DNA from: Bacteroidota bacterium
GTDB taxonomy: Bacteria; Bacteroidota; Bacteroidia; Bacteroidales; Dysgonomonadaceae
Direction: 5' to 3'
Length of the DNA: 64,000 nucleotides
NCBI GenBank assembly: GCA_023399295.1
Contig: JAEWQF010000037.1
Span: 1-64,000, forward strand
Positions 16,793 to 25,025 of the stretch are shown piece after piece (position 1 is the stretch's first letter; each line of letters opens with the position of its first letter). The notes beneath the pieces are model-generated. The model was not told the DNA's origin and ran no database searches. It worked only from the letters and a program-made list of their open reading frames with translations. Made by a program: the position numbers and the translations under genes.

Positions 16793-17491
16793 ATGGACAA
16801 AGATGAAGTAAAAAAATCGCCAAAAGCGAATTTGGAAGTGCATCGCAACACCTTTATCCTGATGGGATTGGTGGTGGGGCTTTCACTTCTTTTCTTCGCT
16901 TTTGAATGGTCCACGCAAACCAGGAAACTGGATGAGACTGTCCTCGTGCAGGATGTGTTGGCCGAAGAGGAAATTGAGATTACGCGTCGTGATCCCACTC
17001 CTCCCCCTCCCCCTCCTCCCCCGGAACCGGAAGCTCCCGAGATCATTGAAGTGGTAGAGGAGAAGGTGGAAACCAAGTTGGAGATCAAGACAGAGGACGA
17101 TCAGTCGCAACGACAGTTGAACACCTACGTACCGCCCCCACCTCCCAAGCCAAAGCAGGAAGAGGTGACCGATGAGATCTTCGTGGTGGTGGAAGACCAG
17201 CCCGCCTTCCCGGGTGGCAATGCCGCCATGATGAAATTCCTCAGCGACAACATCAAGTATCCGGTGATAGCACAGGAGAATGGTATCCAGGGGCGTGTGA
17301 TTTGCAACTTTGTGGTTGAAAAAGATGGCAGCATTACCGACGTACAGGTGGTACGTGGTGTGGACCCCTCACTCGACAGAGAAGCGGTGAGAGTGGTGCA
17401 ACAGATGCCTCGTTGGAAGCCGGGTAAACAGCGCGGACAGGCAGTACGTGTCCGTTTCACGTTGCCGGTTGTCTTCCGACTTCAGAACTGA
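16793..17491 (+). CDS. tonB: Energy transducer TonB
   Basis: 232 residues. A cytoplasmic N-terminus is followed by one membrane anchor (21-38), a periplasmic Pro/Glu-rich spacer with a run of prolines at about 68-77 and a second PPPPPK block near 116-121, and the TonB C-terminal domain (about 145-232) with the conserved YPVIAQENGIQGRV region. It couples the inner-membrane proton gradient to outer-membrane TonB-dependent transporters, with ExbB/ExbD. The exbB/exbD cluster lies 3 kb downstream on the same strand but in a separate unit, since a terminator follows tonB. Confidence 0.93.
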   Translation: MDKDEVKKSPKANLEVHRNTFILMGLVVGLSLLFFAFEWSTQTRKLDETVLVQDVLAEEEIEITRRDPTPPPPPPPPEPEAPEIIEVVEEKVETKLEIKTEDDQSQRQLNTYVPPPPPKPKQEEVTDEIFVVVEDQPAFPGGNAAMMKFLSDNIKYPVIAQENGIQGRVICNFVVEKDGSITDVQVVRGVDPSLDREAVRVVQQMPRWKPGKQRGQAVRVRFTLPVVFRLQN

Positions 17492-17512
17492 TCTTTTGTT
17501 AGTACTTTACGA

Positions 17513-17546
17513 AAAGCTGCTTTTGTGACACAGAAGCAGCTTTTTT
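17513..17546 (+). terminator. Terminator of tonB
   Basis: AGCTGCTT (17515-17522) pairs with AAGCAGCT (17534-17541), followed by six T. Confidence 0.85.
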
Positions 17547-17578
17547 GCTCATACCTGCCTTTCATACCTGCCAACCCT

Positions 17579-18556
17579 ATGAACCAGAAGATCGCTTATT
17601 TTCAAGAACGGATCCGTGATGCCATTGCGACGGTGTTGCTTCGAGAGGAACCTGAGACGTTGTTTGACCCTGTCCGTTACATCCTCTCCATTGGGGGAAA
17701 ACGCATCCGTCCCCTGCTCACACTTCTTGCTGCCGACATGTTTGGCGCAGACCCGCAGGTGGCTGTGGAACCTGCACTGGCGGTTGAGATCTTCCACAAT
17801 TTCTCCCTGTTGCACGATGACCTGATGGATCAGGCCGATATGAGACGTGGCATGCCTACGGTCCACAAGAAATGGAATGCCAACAGTGCCATCCTTTCGG
17901 GTGATGCGATGATGATTGAATCATACCGCCATGTCGCCAAGGTGCCGATCGAGCTGCTGCCACAGGTGCTTGATGTCTTCTCCGGAATGGCTATGGATAT
18001 CTGCAAGGGGCAGCAATATGATATTGATTTTGAGTCGCGGCTCGATGTGACAGAAGCGCAATACCTCGAGATGATTCGCCTCAAGACGGCTGTGCTACTG
18101 GGAAGCGCACTCAAGCTGGGTGCGATCCTGGCCAAAGCACCCGATGAAGATGCTGAGTTACTTTACCGATACGGCATCCATATCGGCATTGCCTTTCAAT
18201 TGAAGGACGACCTGCTGGATGTGTATGGTGACGCTGCAACGTTCGGTAAAAAGATTGGGGGCGACATCCTGGCCAACAAGAAGACCTACCTGTTGATCAA
18301 GGCATTCCGAAATGGTGATGCAACACAACAGGCGGCGCTCAAAAAGTGGATTGCGGCGACCAATTACGATCCGGATGAGAAGATATGGTTTGTTAAAAAT
18401 CTTTACGATCAATTAAATATCAAGCGGCTGACTGAGAATCTCATTCAAAAGTATTACCTTGCGTCTTTGGATCTGCTCTCTTCCATCGGAGTAGCCGATG
18501 ACCGGAAAAAGGATCTGCTCCGGTTGTCGGAGGAATTGATGTACAGAGAGAAATAA
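17579..18556 (+). CDS. Polyprenyl diphosphate synthase (trans-isoprenyl type)
   Basis: 325 residues from the ATG at 17579 (MNQKIAYF). The frame extends 18 codons upstream, but into the tonB terminator. First aspartate-rich motif DDLMD at 80-84 with RRG behind it. Second motif DDLLD at 210-214. The GGKRIRP block at about 39-45 binds isopentenyl diphosphate. It condenses isopentenyl units onto an allylic diphosphate, probably making a long chain for menaquinone. Chain length cannot be fixed from sequence. It is followed after 25 bp by an unknown gene and then tatD. Confidence 0.92.
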   Translation: MNQKIAYFQERIRDAIATVLLREEPETLFDPVRYILSIGGKRIRPLLTLLAADMFGADPQVAVEPALAVEIFHNFSLLHDDLMDQADMRRGMPTVHKKWNANSAILSGDAMMIESYRHVAKVPIELLPQVLDVFSGMAMDICKGQQYDIDFESRLDVTEAQYLEMIRLKTAVLLGSALKLGAILAKAPDEDAELLYRYGIHIGIAFQLKDDLLDVYGDAATFGKKIGGDILANKKTYLLIKAFRNGDATQQAALKKWIAATNYDPDEKIWFVKNLYDQLNIKRLTENLIQKYYLASLDLLSSIGVADDRKKDLLRLSEELMYREK

Positions 18557-18581
18557 TTTTAAAAAGTTGTAACCCGGAAAA

Positions 18582-19277
18582 ATGCCCTATCGCCGACTAC
18601 CCAATACCGACAATGCACGTATCAAAGCGCTGAGATCATCCATCGAGAAAGCCTCGGAGACCGATTACCAACAGTTGCCCCTGTCACCTGGACTGCTTAT
18701 TGAAGCGCAACAGGTGCTGGACAAGCTGGAACGATTGACGGCAAAGTACCAGCAGCTGTACGCAGTACAGGTGAAAGCCAACAAACAGTTTCTAGTGAAG
18801 GTGAAAAATGTGCGGATGTATCTGTCTCACTTTGTTCAGGTGCTCTATTTTTCGGTGATGCGTGCTGAGATCAAGGAAGACCAGCTGCTTTTTTACGGTT
18901 TGGAAAGCGAGAAGCTGGTCGTACCCGATCTGACCGCCCACGAACAGATTCTAAGCTGGGGAGAGAAGATCATTCACGGTGAGGATGTCCGTATTTCTCG
19001 TGGGGGAGTACCCATCTACAACCCTTCCATTGCAAAAGTGAAAGTGATGGTTGCCCTCTTTCGCGAGGCATATCAGAACCAATTGTTGCACAAAAAAGCA
19101 ACCAGCAGGGTGCTGGGTGAGATCGCTGATTACAGGGTGACAGCCGACAATCTGATCAGCCGGATCTGGGATGAGGTGGAGCACAGCAACATGAATCTGC
19201 CTGCCGGAAAGCGTCTGGAGCTGAACCGACAATATGGCATTGTCTATTATTACAGGAAGGGAGAGACGGTGGAATGA
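18582..19277 (+). CDS. Conserved-looking protein of unknown function
   Basis: 231 residues. I do not recognise a family. It has no signal peptide or membrane helix and is mostly alpha-helical, with charged and Leu/Gln-rich stretches (for example QQVLDKLERLTAKYQQLYAV near 47-66), so a cytosolic helical bundle is likely. Coding character and position support a real gene: it starts 25 bp behind the polyprenyl synthase gene, and its stop overlaps the tatD start by 4 bp (ATGA), implying translational coupling. No catalytic motif is evident. Confidence 0.75.
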   Translation: MPYRRLPNTDNARIKALRSSIEKASETDYQQLPLSPGLLIEAQQVLDKLERLTAKYQQLYAVQVKANKQFLVKVKNVRMYLSHFVQVLYFSVMRAEIKEDQLLFYGLESEKLVVPDLTAHEQILSWGEKIIHGEDVRISRGGVPIYNPSIAKVKVMVALFREAYQNQLLHKKATSRVLGEIADYRVTADNLISRIWDEVEHSNMNLPAGKRLELNRQYGIVYYYRKGETVE

Positions 19278-20056
19278 GCTTGATTGATACCCATGCCCAT
19301 CTTTTCACCGATGAGTTCCGGAACGATCTGGCCGATGTGGTGTCGCGCGCAGAAAGTGAGGGTGTGACGAAGATACTGCTTCCCAACATCGATGAGACAA
19401 CCATCACCAATCTCAAATCGGCAGCAGCAGACTTCCCCGGTTACCTCTATCCAATGATGGGACTTCATCCTACCAGTGTCACCCGCGAGTGGCAAAGTCA
19501 GCTGGAGGTGATTGCCCGTGAGCTGGATCACGATTGTTACGTGGGGGTGGGGGAAATAGGCGTTGATCTCTACTGGGACAGCTCCCTTCGGGAGCAACAG
19601 TTGGCTGTATTTGAAGAGCAGTTGCGATGGAGCATCGACAGTGACTTACCGGTATCCATCCACTTCAGGAACGCACTCGAGGAGGTGATCCGCAGCATAC
19701 GAAGGGTGGGCAGTGAACGCCTGCGGGGTGTCTTTCACAGCTTCGGCGGCTCAAAAGAGGAACTGCAGCAGATCCTCGCGCTCGATCACTTCCTGGTGGG
19801 CATCAACGGTGTGGTCACCTTCAAGAACAGTGGTCTGGCAGAGACCCTTGCGGTTTGTCCCAGGGAGAGGGTCGTACTGGAGACCGATGCGCCTTACCTG
19901 GCGCCAGTGCCTTGTCGCGGCAAACGGAACGAATCATCCTACCTCACCCACGTCGTACGTCGGCTGGCATCGATCTGGCAGGTAGAGGAGGAGGAGGCTG
20001 CGCGCATCACCACCCGCAATGCCACCGCTCTTTTCAGTGGGATAATGGATCGTTAG
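19274..20056 (+). CDS. tatD: TatD family metal-dependent hydrolase
   Basis: 260 residues, the normal size. The N-terminal metal motif is DTHAHLF (residues 5-11). VGEIGVDLYW near 93-102 supplies the bridging Glu. Later His residues (VSIHFRNA near 129-136, GVFHSFGG near 152-159) and the Asp in LETDAPYLAP complete the TIM-barrel site. Family members are DNases, and some act on D-aminoacyl-tRNA. Its start is coupled to the upstream unknown gene by an ATGA overlap. The tRNA-Ser gene follows. Confidence 0.94.
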   Translation: MSLIDTHAHLFTDEFRNDLADVVSRAESEGVTKILLPNIDETTITNLKSAAADFPGYLYPMMGLHPTSVTREWQSQLEVIARELDHDCYVGVGEIGVDLYWDSSLREQQLAVFEEQLRWSIDSDLPVSIHFRNALEEVIRSIRRVGSERLRGVFHSFGGSKEELQQILALDHFLVGINGVVTFKNSGLAETLAVCPRERVVLETDAPYLAPVPCRGKRNESSYLTHVVRRLASIWQVEEEEAARITTRNATALFSGIMDR

Positions 20057-20140
20057 CTGGTATCGACCGCAAAGAAGCAGTGAAAGAATGTTTTATTTAA
20101 ATTATTCCTGATTGAAGTAGCATATAATCGAGAATTTCAG

Positions 20141-20148
20141 TAATTTTG
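20141..20148 (+). promoter_or_regulatory. Possible -7 box upstream of tRNA-Ser
   Basis: TAATTTTG matches the consensus but lies about 58 bp before the mature tRNA, so a 5' leader would have to be removed. Confidence 0.35.
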
Positions 20149-20206
20149 CCCCCCGGATGGAATGTGAATAGATTTTTTTTGTAATTTGCACCCGTTTTTG
20201 GAAAAG

Positions 20207-20294
20207 GGAGAGATGCTCGAGTGGTTGAAGAGGCACGCCTGGAAAGCGTGTATACGCCAAAAGTGTATCGCGGGTTCGAATCCCGCTCTCTCCG
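20207..20294 (+). tRNA. tRNA-Ser (anticodon GGA)
   Basis: Class II tRNA of 88 nt. The acceptor stem GGAGAGA pairs with TCTCTCC. The anticodon arm CACGC-CTGGAAA-GCGTG gives anticodon GGA, which reads UCC/UCU. A long variable arm (TATAC...GTGTA) is diagnostic for serine, and the T arm is GCGGG-TTCGAAT-CCCGC. The discriminator base is G. The CCA end is not encoded (GCA follows the stem), so it is added after transcription. Confidence 0.97.
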
Positions 20295-20415
20295 CAAGTT
20301 TTTATGTAGAAAAGAGATCGATTTTAATCATCAGATTGTTGCACAGAAAACCCAACAAAACAACACGTAATACACAAAACAACTAAAGATCATTAATCAA
20401 AAATTTGAACACACA

Positions 20416-21219
20416 ATGAAAAAGTTATTTGCAATTTTAGCAATCTTCGGAATGATGTCTGTAGGATTGTCATCGGTTCTTATGGCGCAAGAAACCACTC
20501 CCGCTGAACAAACAGAAGAAGTTGTGACTGCACCTGTTGAGACAGCCTCCGCAACAGTTGAAGAAACCGCCAATGGTGGATTTCACCAAGCACTGAAGAC
20601 AAAATTCATTGAAGGTGGTGCAAGCTTCATGAGCTTGATCATGATCGCATTGATCCTCGGTCTCGCTTTCAGCCTCGAAAGAATCATCTACCTCAGTCTG
20701 GCCGATGTGGATCCCGACGCGTTCCTGAATAAAGTGGGTGACGCACTCGACAGAGGGGATGTGGAGGCAGCCAAAGATATCTCACGCAACACCCGTGGAC
20801 CGGTAGCTTCTATCGTTTACCAGGGTCTGCTTCGTCTCGACCAGGGTGCTGACGTGGTGGAACGTTCCATCGTATCATACGGTGGGGTACAGGCCGGACT
20901 GCTGGAAAGAAACCTTTCCTGGATCACCCTGTTCATCGCCATCGCACCCTCCCTCGGGTTCCTTGGTACGGTAGTAGGTATGGTGCAGGCGTTTGATGAC
21001 ATCCAGCGTGCTGGTGACATGAGCCCGACGATTGTTGCCGGCGGTATGAAGGTGGCTCTGATCACCACCGTAGGTGGTTTGATCGTAGCCCTGATCCTGC
21101 AGGTGATCTACAACTATATCCTCAGCAAGATGGAGGGTATCCTCAACCGGATGGAAGATGCTTCGATTAAATTCCTGGATCAGGTGATCAAATACAACGT
21201 TAAATACAAAAACTTGTAA
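20416..21219 (+). CDS. exbB: ExbB/TolQ family proton channel protein
   Basis: 267 residues. A signal-peptide-like N-terminus (1-24, ending VLMAQ) and a Pro/Thr/Glu-rich periplasmic stretch precede the MotA/TolQ/ExbB core. There are three membrane helices, at about 73-93, 165-190 and 210-235; the second and third carry the conserved LGTVVGMVQAF and TTVGGLIVALILQ patches. With ExbD it forms the proton-driven motor for TonB. It heads a tight cluster of four genes: 5 bp to the next gene, then exbD twice. Confidence 0.93.
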   Translation: MKKLFAILAIFGMMSVGLSSVLMAQETTPAEQTEEVVTAPVETASATVEETANGGFHQALKTKFIEGGASFMSLIMIALILGLAFSLERIIYLSLADVDPDAFLNKVGDALDRGDVEAAKDISRNTRGPVASIVYQGLLRLDQGADVVERSIVSYGGVQAGLLERNLSWITLFIAIAPSLGFLGTVVGMVQAFDDIQRAGDMSPTIVAGGMKVALITTVGGLIVALILQVIYNYILSKMEGILNRMEDASIKFLDQVIKYNVKYKNL

Positions 21220-21224
21220 GCAAT

Positions 21225-21704
21225 ATGGCTGTTACAAAAATACACAAAACCTCCAAGACCGCCCTCATCATAGGTGTCCTGATATCTATTGCTGTGATGG
21301 TGTTGTTCTATCTGGGAGGGCAGGTGCCGGCGCATGAGAAGATTGCCGCCGATATGAGCCAGCCAAAGTTTACCGACGTGGTATTGTACTGGTCTTACAT
21401 CCTCTTTGCAATCACCATTGTGGTGTTGTTGCTTTTTGCGATTGCGACGTTTTTCAAGCAGCTGAAGGAGAGTCCCAAGAAGGCACTGGGTGGATTGCTG
21501 GCCCTGGTGGGTATTGCAGCCCTGTTGCTGGTGACTTATCTCATCGGTGACGGATCTTTGCTCGAGATTCCCGGATACGATGGCCCCGACAATAAGCCGG
21601 CAACGCTGAAGCTTACCGATATGTGGCTTTACAGTTCCTATATCATGCTTGCACTGACGTTCTTTGCTATTCTAATTCTGCCCCTTTTCAAGAAGAAAAG
21701 CTGA
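21225..21704 (+). CDS. Four-helix membrane protein of the exb cluster, unknown function
   Basis: 159 residues with four clear hydrophobic helices (about 14-33, 48-72, 84-105 and 135-155). I do not recognise the family. It begins 5 bp behind exbB and lies 39 bp ahead of the first exbD, so it is almost certainly co-transcribed with the motor genes. Position and topology suggest an accessory subunit of the ExbB/ExbD complex, but that is inference. No charged residue in the helices stands out as a proton path. Confidence 0.8.
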   Translation: MAVTKIHKTSKTALIIGVLISIAVMVLFYLGGQVPAHEKIAADMSQPKFTDVVLYWSYILFAITIVVLLLFAIATFFKQLKESPKKALGGLLALVGIAALLLVTYLIGDGSLLEIPGYDGPDNKPATLKLTDMWLYSSYIMLALTFFAILILPLFKKKS

Positions 21705-21743
21705 TGGGTAGATCTTACATTAACGAAAAGAAAGGTTAATTAT

Positions 21744-22373
21744 ATGGCAAAAACAAGCAGATCTGTTCCGGCCCTTAACGCAAGTTCCATGGCGGACATT
21801 TCTTTCCTGTTGCTTACCTTCTTCTTGCTGGTATCCAATATGGATGTCGATTCCGGTTTGGCTCGCCGCCTACCGCCTCCACCTCAGACCGAGGAGCAAA
21901 CCACGGTCGATGTGCAGCGCAGAAACCTGCTGGTAGTGCTGGTGAACTCACAAAACGAAACCATGGTCACAAACCAGCAGGGTACGGAATGGTACACCAA
22001 CGCCGAAGAGTTGCGGGGTACAAGTAGTAAGGCTGCGCTCAAGGACAGAGTGAAGGAGTTTGTGCTGAACACCTCGAACAGTGAACAACTTCCGGAATTA
22101 ACTGAAGAAGATTTCGGTCCACCCATCGGCATCGTGCCGGTCACGGACCAGCATGTGGTCTCAATTCAGAATGATGCCACCACCAGCTACAAGACCTATA
22201 TCGCCGTACAGAATGAGGTGGTAAGGGCTTACAATGAGCTGAGGGAGGAAGGTGCGCGGAAATATTTCAACACCTCATATGGTGAGCTGACGGATGACCA
22301 ACAGTCACAGATCAACAATCTTTATCCGCAGCGCATCTCTGAGGCAGAACCCAAAAACTACGGAGGACAATAA
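21744..22373 (+). CDS. exbD: ExbD/TolR family biopolymer transport protein, long form
   Basis: 209 residues. A short cytoplasmic tail, one membrane helix (about 17-36) starting SSMADISFLLLTFF with the conserved proton-carrying Asp, then a periplasmic domain. The domain is longer than in typical ExbD (about 140 residues) and contains an insertion with many polar residues (about 100-190). The second exbD starts one base after its stop. Two different ExbD proteins in one operon could make a heteromeric motor. Confidence 0.9.
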   Translation: MAKTSRSVPALNASSMADISFLLLTFFLLVSNMDVDSGLARRLPPPPQTEEQTTVDVQRRNLLVVLVNSQNETMVTNQQGTEWYTNAEELRGTSSKAALKDRVKEFVLNTSNSEQLPELTEEDFGPPIGIVPVTDQHVVSIQNDATTSYKTYIAVQNEVVRAYNELREEGARKYFNTSYGELTDDQQSQINNLYPQRISEAEPKNYGGQ

Positions 22374-22374
22374 G

Positions 22375-22836
22375 ATGGGAAAATTTAATAAGGGTGGCAA
22401 GAAAGAGATGCCTGCATTGAACTCTTCATCGATGCCCGATATTGTATTCGCTATTCTGTTCTTCTTTATGGTGACAACCACCATGCGTTCGGAGACGCTG
22501 ATGGTGCGGATGAAACTGCCGACAGCTTCCGAGGTGCAGAAACTGGAAAAGAAATCGCTGGTGACCTATATCAACATCGGTCCCCCGATGGAGATCCGTC
22601 TGGGTACAGGTACGCAGATGCAGTTGAACGACCGTTTCGCACAAGTGTCGGAGATTCAGGATTACATTGCCCAGGAAAAGGCAAGCATGAATGAAGCCGA
22701 CCAGCCACTGATGACCGTCTCCATCAAAGCCGATGAAGAGACCCGCATGCAGTACATCACCGATGTGAAGCAGGCGCTGAGACAGGCCTACGCGCTGAAG
22801 ATCAGTTATTCTGCCCGTCAGGGACAACAGAAATAG
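22375..22836 (+). CDS. exbD: ExbD/TolR family biopolymer transport protein, second copy
   Basis: 153 residues from the ATG at 22375, one base after the previous stop (TAAGATG). The longer upstream start would lie inside exbD1. The helix at about 19-37 contains SSSMPDIVFAILFFFM with the proton-carrying Asp. The periplasmic domain is of standard length. Last gene of the exb cluster, followed by a terminator. Confidence 0.92.
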   Translation: MGKFNKGGKKEMPALNSSSMPDIVFAILFFFMVTTTMRSETLMVRMKLPTASEVQKLEKKSLVTYINIGPPMEIRLGTGTQMQLNDRFAQVSEIQDYIAQEKASMNEADQPLMTVSIKADEETRMQYITDVKQALRQAYALKISYSARQGQQK

Positions 22837-22857
22837 ACCTACTAACCCAATCATAAA

Positions 22858-22890
22858 AACCGAATCGCATCAGTGGTTCGGTTTTTTTTT
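22858..22890 (+). terminator. Terminator of the exb cluster
   Basis: AACCGAA (22858-22864) pairs with TTCGGTT (22877-22883) and leads into about nine T. Confidence 0.8.
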
Positions 22891-22909
22891 GAGGGTTTAA
22901 TGAAGGATC

Positions 22910-24148
22910 CTATCTTGATGCCTGCCTGATGCGTGCCCAATCCATCACGTTGGCGGGTGGACGCCCTGCCAGCAGTTCCTGCTTCATGAAATCCATAAAG
23001 GGAGCCACATGACTGTAATAGCGGTAGTAACCGCTGCAGAGGTAGTTGAGACCCTTGTTGCCGTACTTGTCGAGGATAAACCGGTTCTTGGGGCACTCCC
23101 CGTAGCAGGTGAAGAGCATATCACATTCGCGGCACTGTTGCGGGAGTGTGTCGAATTTGTTGTTGCCGAAGGTAAGCTGTTGCTCAGAGTACATCAATGA
23201 GGCGAGCGGTTTGTCGTATATGTTTCCCAGTCGGTATTCCGGGAAGACGAAGTGATCGCACGCGTAGACATCGCCGTTGAACTCCATGGCGCCTGCATGA
23301 CCACATGTCTTGGCCATGGTACAAACACCCGGCTGTTCACCCACCCAGTTAGCCAGTGTGGAATCGAATATCTGGATGAAGATCCTGCCCACATCCTCTT
23401 TGATCCATTCATCGAACAGATCAGAGAGGAACCTGCCCCACTTGTCTGCTGATACCGTGAAAGGTGCCAGCACCACATCTTCTTCCTCATCTGTCGCGGT
23501 GGCCAGCTTCAAGGGAGAATCGTTATTCTTTCGGATTCGTTCCACGATGGGGGTAAACTGTATGTAACGGCAATCGATCTCCTTGAAGAAACGATAGAAC
23601 TCCAGCGGATAGTCCACATTGTAATCGTTCACTACTGCCAGACAGTTGAACTCCACGCCGTGCCTTTTTAGCAATTCTATGCCGCGCATCACCCGCCGGA
23701 AGGAGGGGCGACCCATCTTGTCGCGCCGGTACTCATCGTGAAACTCCTCTGGTCCGTCGATCGAGATCCCCACCAGAAAGTTGTTCTCTTTGAAAAACAG
23801 ACACCAATCATCATTCAGTAAGGTGCCATTGGTCTGTATGGCGTTGTCGATCTGACGACCACCGGCGTATTTCTTCTGCAGTTCCACCGCTTTCTTATAG
23901 AAAGTGAGAGGCCGCATCAGCGTCTCACCTCCATGCCAGGTGAACAGTACCTGCGGCTGTGTTTGTGCTTCGATATATTGTTTCGTGAACCGTTCGAGGA
24001 GCTCTTCGCTCATCACCTGGTTGTTCTTCATAGGGAAGAGGTTCGCCTTCTCCAGATAGTAGCAGTAGTCGCAGTCGAGGTTGCACTTGGACCCTGCCGG
24101 CTTCAACATCACATACATCGGTTTGGCGAAAGGGGCAAATGTGGACAT
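22910..24148 (-). CDS. Anaerobic sulfatase-maturating enzyme (radical SAM/SPASM)
   Basis: 412 residues. The radical SAM cluster motif CNLDCDYC (Cys22, 26, 29) is preceded by the family-typical FAPFAKPMYVMLKP. The C-terminal SPASM region (about 255-350) has multiple cysteines (for example CRECDMLFTCYGEC) for two more Fe-S clusters. Such enzymes oxidise the active-site Cys or Ser of sulfatases to formylglycine without oxygen. No sulfatase gene lies in the window, so it must act on proteins encoded elsewhere. Its own promoter box is 20 bp upstream. Confidence 0.92.
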   Translation of the reverse strand: MSTFAPFAKPMYVMLKPAGSKCNLDCDYCYYLEKANLFPMKNNQVMSEELLERFTKQYIEAQTQPQVLFTWHGGETLMRPLTFYKKAVELQKKYAGGRQIDNAIQTNGTLLNDDWCLFFKENNFLVGISIDGPEEFHDEYRRDKMGRPSFRRVMRGIELLKRHGVEFNCLAVVNDYNVDYPLEFYRFFKEIDCRYIQFTPIVERIRKNNDSPLKLATATDEEEDVVLAPFTVSADKWGRFLSDLFDEWIKEDVGRIFIQIFDSTLANWVGEQPGVCTMAKTCGHAGAMEFNGDVYACDHFVFPEYRLGNIYDKPLASLMYSEQQLTFGNNKFDTLPQQCRECDMLFTCYGECPKNRFILDKYGNKGLNYLCSGYYRYYSHVAPFMDFMKQELLAGRPPANVMDWARIRQASR

Positions 24149-24167
24149 ATCGATTTTATTGATGCTG

Positions 24168-24175
24168 CAAAGATA
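24168..24175 (-). promoter_or_regulatory. -7 box for the sulfatase maturase gene
   Basis: TATCTTTG on the minus strand, 19 bp before the ATG. The -33 element is unclear. Confidence 0.55.
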
Positions 24176-24304
24176 AACAAAACGGCATATCTATTGGTTT
24201 AGGAAGAGACATTATTGAATAAATGAAACAACGTGACTACAGCCGGTAGTGCCATCTGTCGCACTCGGACAAGCTGCGGTTACACAATAATTATTTTTAC
24301 AACT

Positions 24305-24721
24305 ATGCGAAAAAAAGAAGAGCTTTTACAACTGGGATGGTTGTTATTGAGAGCGGGAATAGGAATCTCCATCCTGTTACACGGCATACCCAAGTTGATG
24401 GGTGGCGTAGAGACTTGGACCTATATCGGTGGCAGCATGGCTATCTTTGGGATCACCTTCGCACCTGCCTTTTGGGGGTTCATGGCAGCCGTTGCCGAAG
24501 CGGTCGGTGGCGCCTTGTTCGCACTGGGACTGTTGTTCCGTCCTGCTGCCGTGATGCTGACCGGTACCATGGTGGTCGCCCTGGCAACCCACCTGGCTGC
24601 TGGTGACAGCTTCATGGTGTTCGGACATGCACTCGACCTGCTGATCGTATTTGCGGGAGCCATCCTGATCGGTGCCGGCAAGTACTCGCTCGATGCGAAA
24701 CTTTTGCCCAGGCTGGCATAA
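24305..24721 (+). CDS. DoxX family membrane protein
   Basis: 138 residues from the ATG at 24305 (MRKKEELLQL); the longer frame upstream has poor coding character. Four membrane helices. The DoxX signature is visible in LRAGIGISILLHGIPKLMGG (about 14-33) and in GFMAAVAEAVGGALFALGLLFRPAA (about 58-82). DoxX proteins are small inner-membrane proteins linked to oxidative stress or quinone metabolism in some bacteria. The exact role here is open. Monocistronic, with its own terminator. Confidence 0.88.
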   Translation: MRKKEELLQLGWLLLRAGIGISILLHGIPKLMGGVETWTYIGGSMAIFGITFAPAFWGFMAAVAEAVGGALFALGLLFRPAAVMLTGTMVVALATHLAAGDSFMVFGHALDLLIVFAGAILIGAGKYSLDAKLLPRLA

Positions 24722-24745
24722 CCAGCCATCATCACATCAAACAAC

Positions 24746-24779
24746 AAACCCCTTCACCGGTAACGGTAGAAGGGGTTTT
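24746..24779 (+). terminator. Terminator of the DoxX gene
   Basis: AAACCCCTTC (24746-24755) pairs with GAAGGGGTTT (24769-24778). A short T stretch follows. Confidence 0.8.
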
Positions 24780-24792
24780 GTCGTTAGGGCAT

Positions 24793-24800
24793 AAAAAAAA
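24793..24800 (-). terminator. T tract ending the SRP RNA
   Basis: Eight consecutive T on the minus strand directly after the closing stem of the SRP RNA, which itself acts as the terminator hairpin. Confidence 0.75.
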
Positions 24801-24896
24801 GGGTAAGCGATCTATATCGCGCCGCTACAACCAAATACCCTTGCTTCGATCAAGACCTGGGGGATTCAATGGGAGCTGGCCGTATAGGACTTACCC
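24801..24896 (-). ncRNA. ffs: Small bacterial signal recognition particle RNA (4.5S)
   Basis: A 96-nt transcript on the minus strand. The ends pair perfectly (GGGTAAG with CTTACCC), giving one long hairpin. The apical part contains CAGGTCTTGATCGAAGCA, which matches the conserved domain IV of bacterial SRP RNA (CAGGTC, short loop, GAAGCA) that binds Ffh. A full promoter (-7 TATCTTTG, -33 TTTTG) lies five bases before the 5' end, and a T tract follows the 3' end. The protein partner ffh is encoded 5 kb away in the same window. Confidence 0.87.
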
Positions 24897-24901
24897 TGAT
24901 G

Positions 24902-24909
24902 CAAAGATA
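24902..24909 (-). promoter_or_regulatory. Promoter of the SRP RNA gene
   Basis: TATCTTTG as -7 box, with TTTTG (plus-strand 24928-24932) as -33 element 18 bp further upstream. The box sits five bases from the start of the pairing RNA. Confidence 0.78.
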
Positions 24910-24967
24910 CAGCTTTTTATTTAGATACAAAAGGATGAATTGATTTTTCCCATTCAGCCTCTTTTTT

Positions 24968-24975
24968 TATCTTTG
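24968..24975 (+). promoter_or_regulatory. -7 box for pepT
   Basis: TATCTTTG, full consensus, 50 bp before the pepT ATG. It faces away from the SRP RNA promoter about 60 bp to its left. Confidence 0.6.
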
Positions 24976-25025
24976 TAGGAGCAACATTGTTTTAACGACA
25001 AATAGAATCAGTTTAAAAGATCATC

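Noticed and set aside
24233..24304. Longer start for the DoxX protein
   Set aside because: The extra 24 residues are Thr/Ser/Cys-rich, not conserved in character, and disturb the membrane topology.
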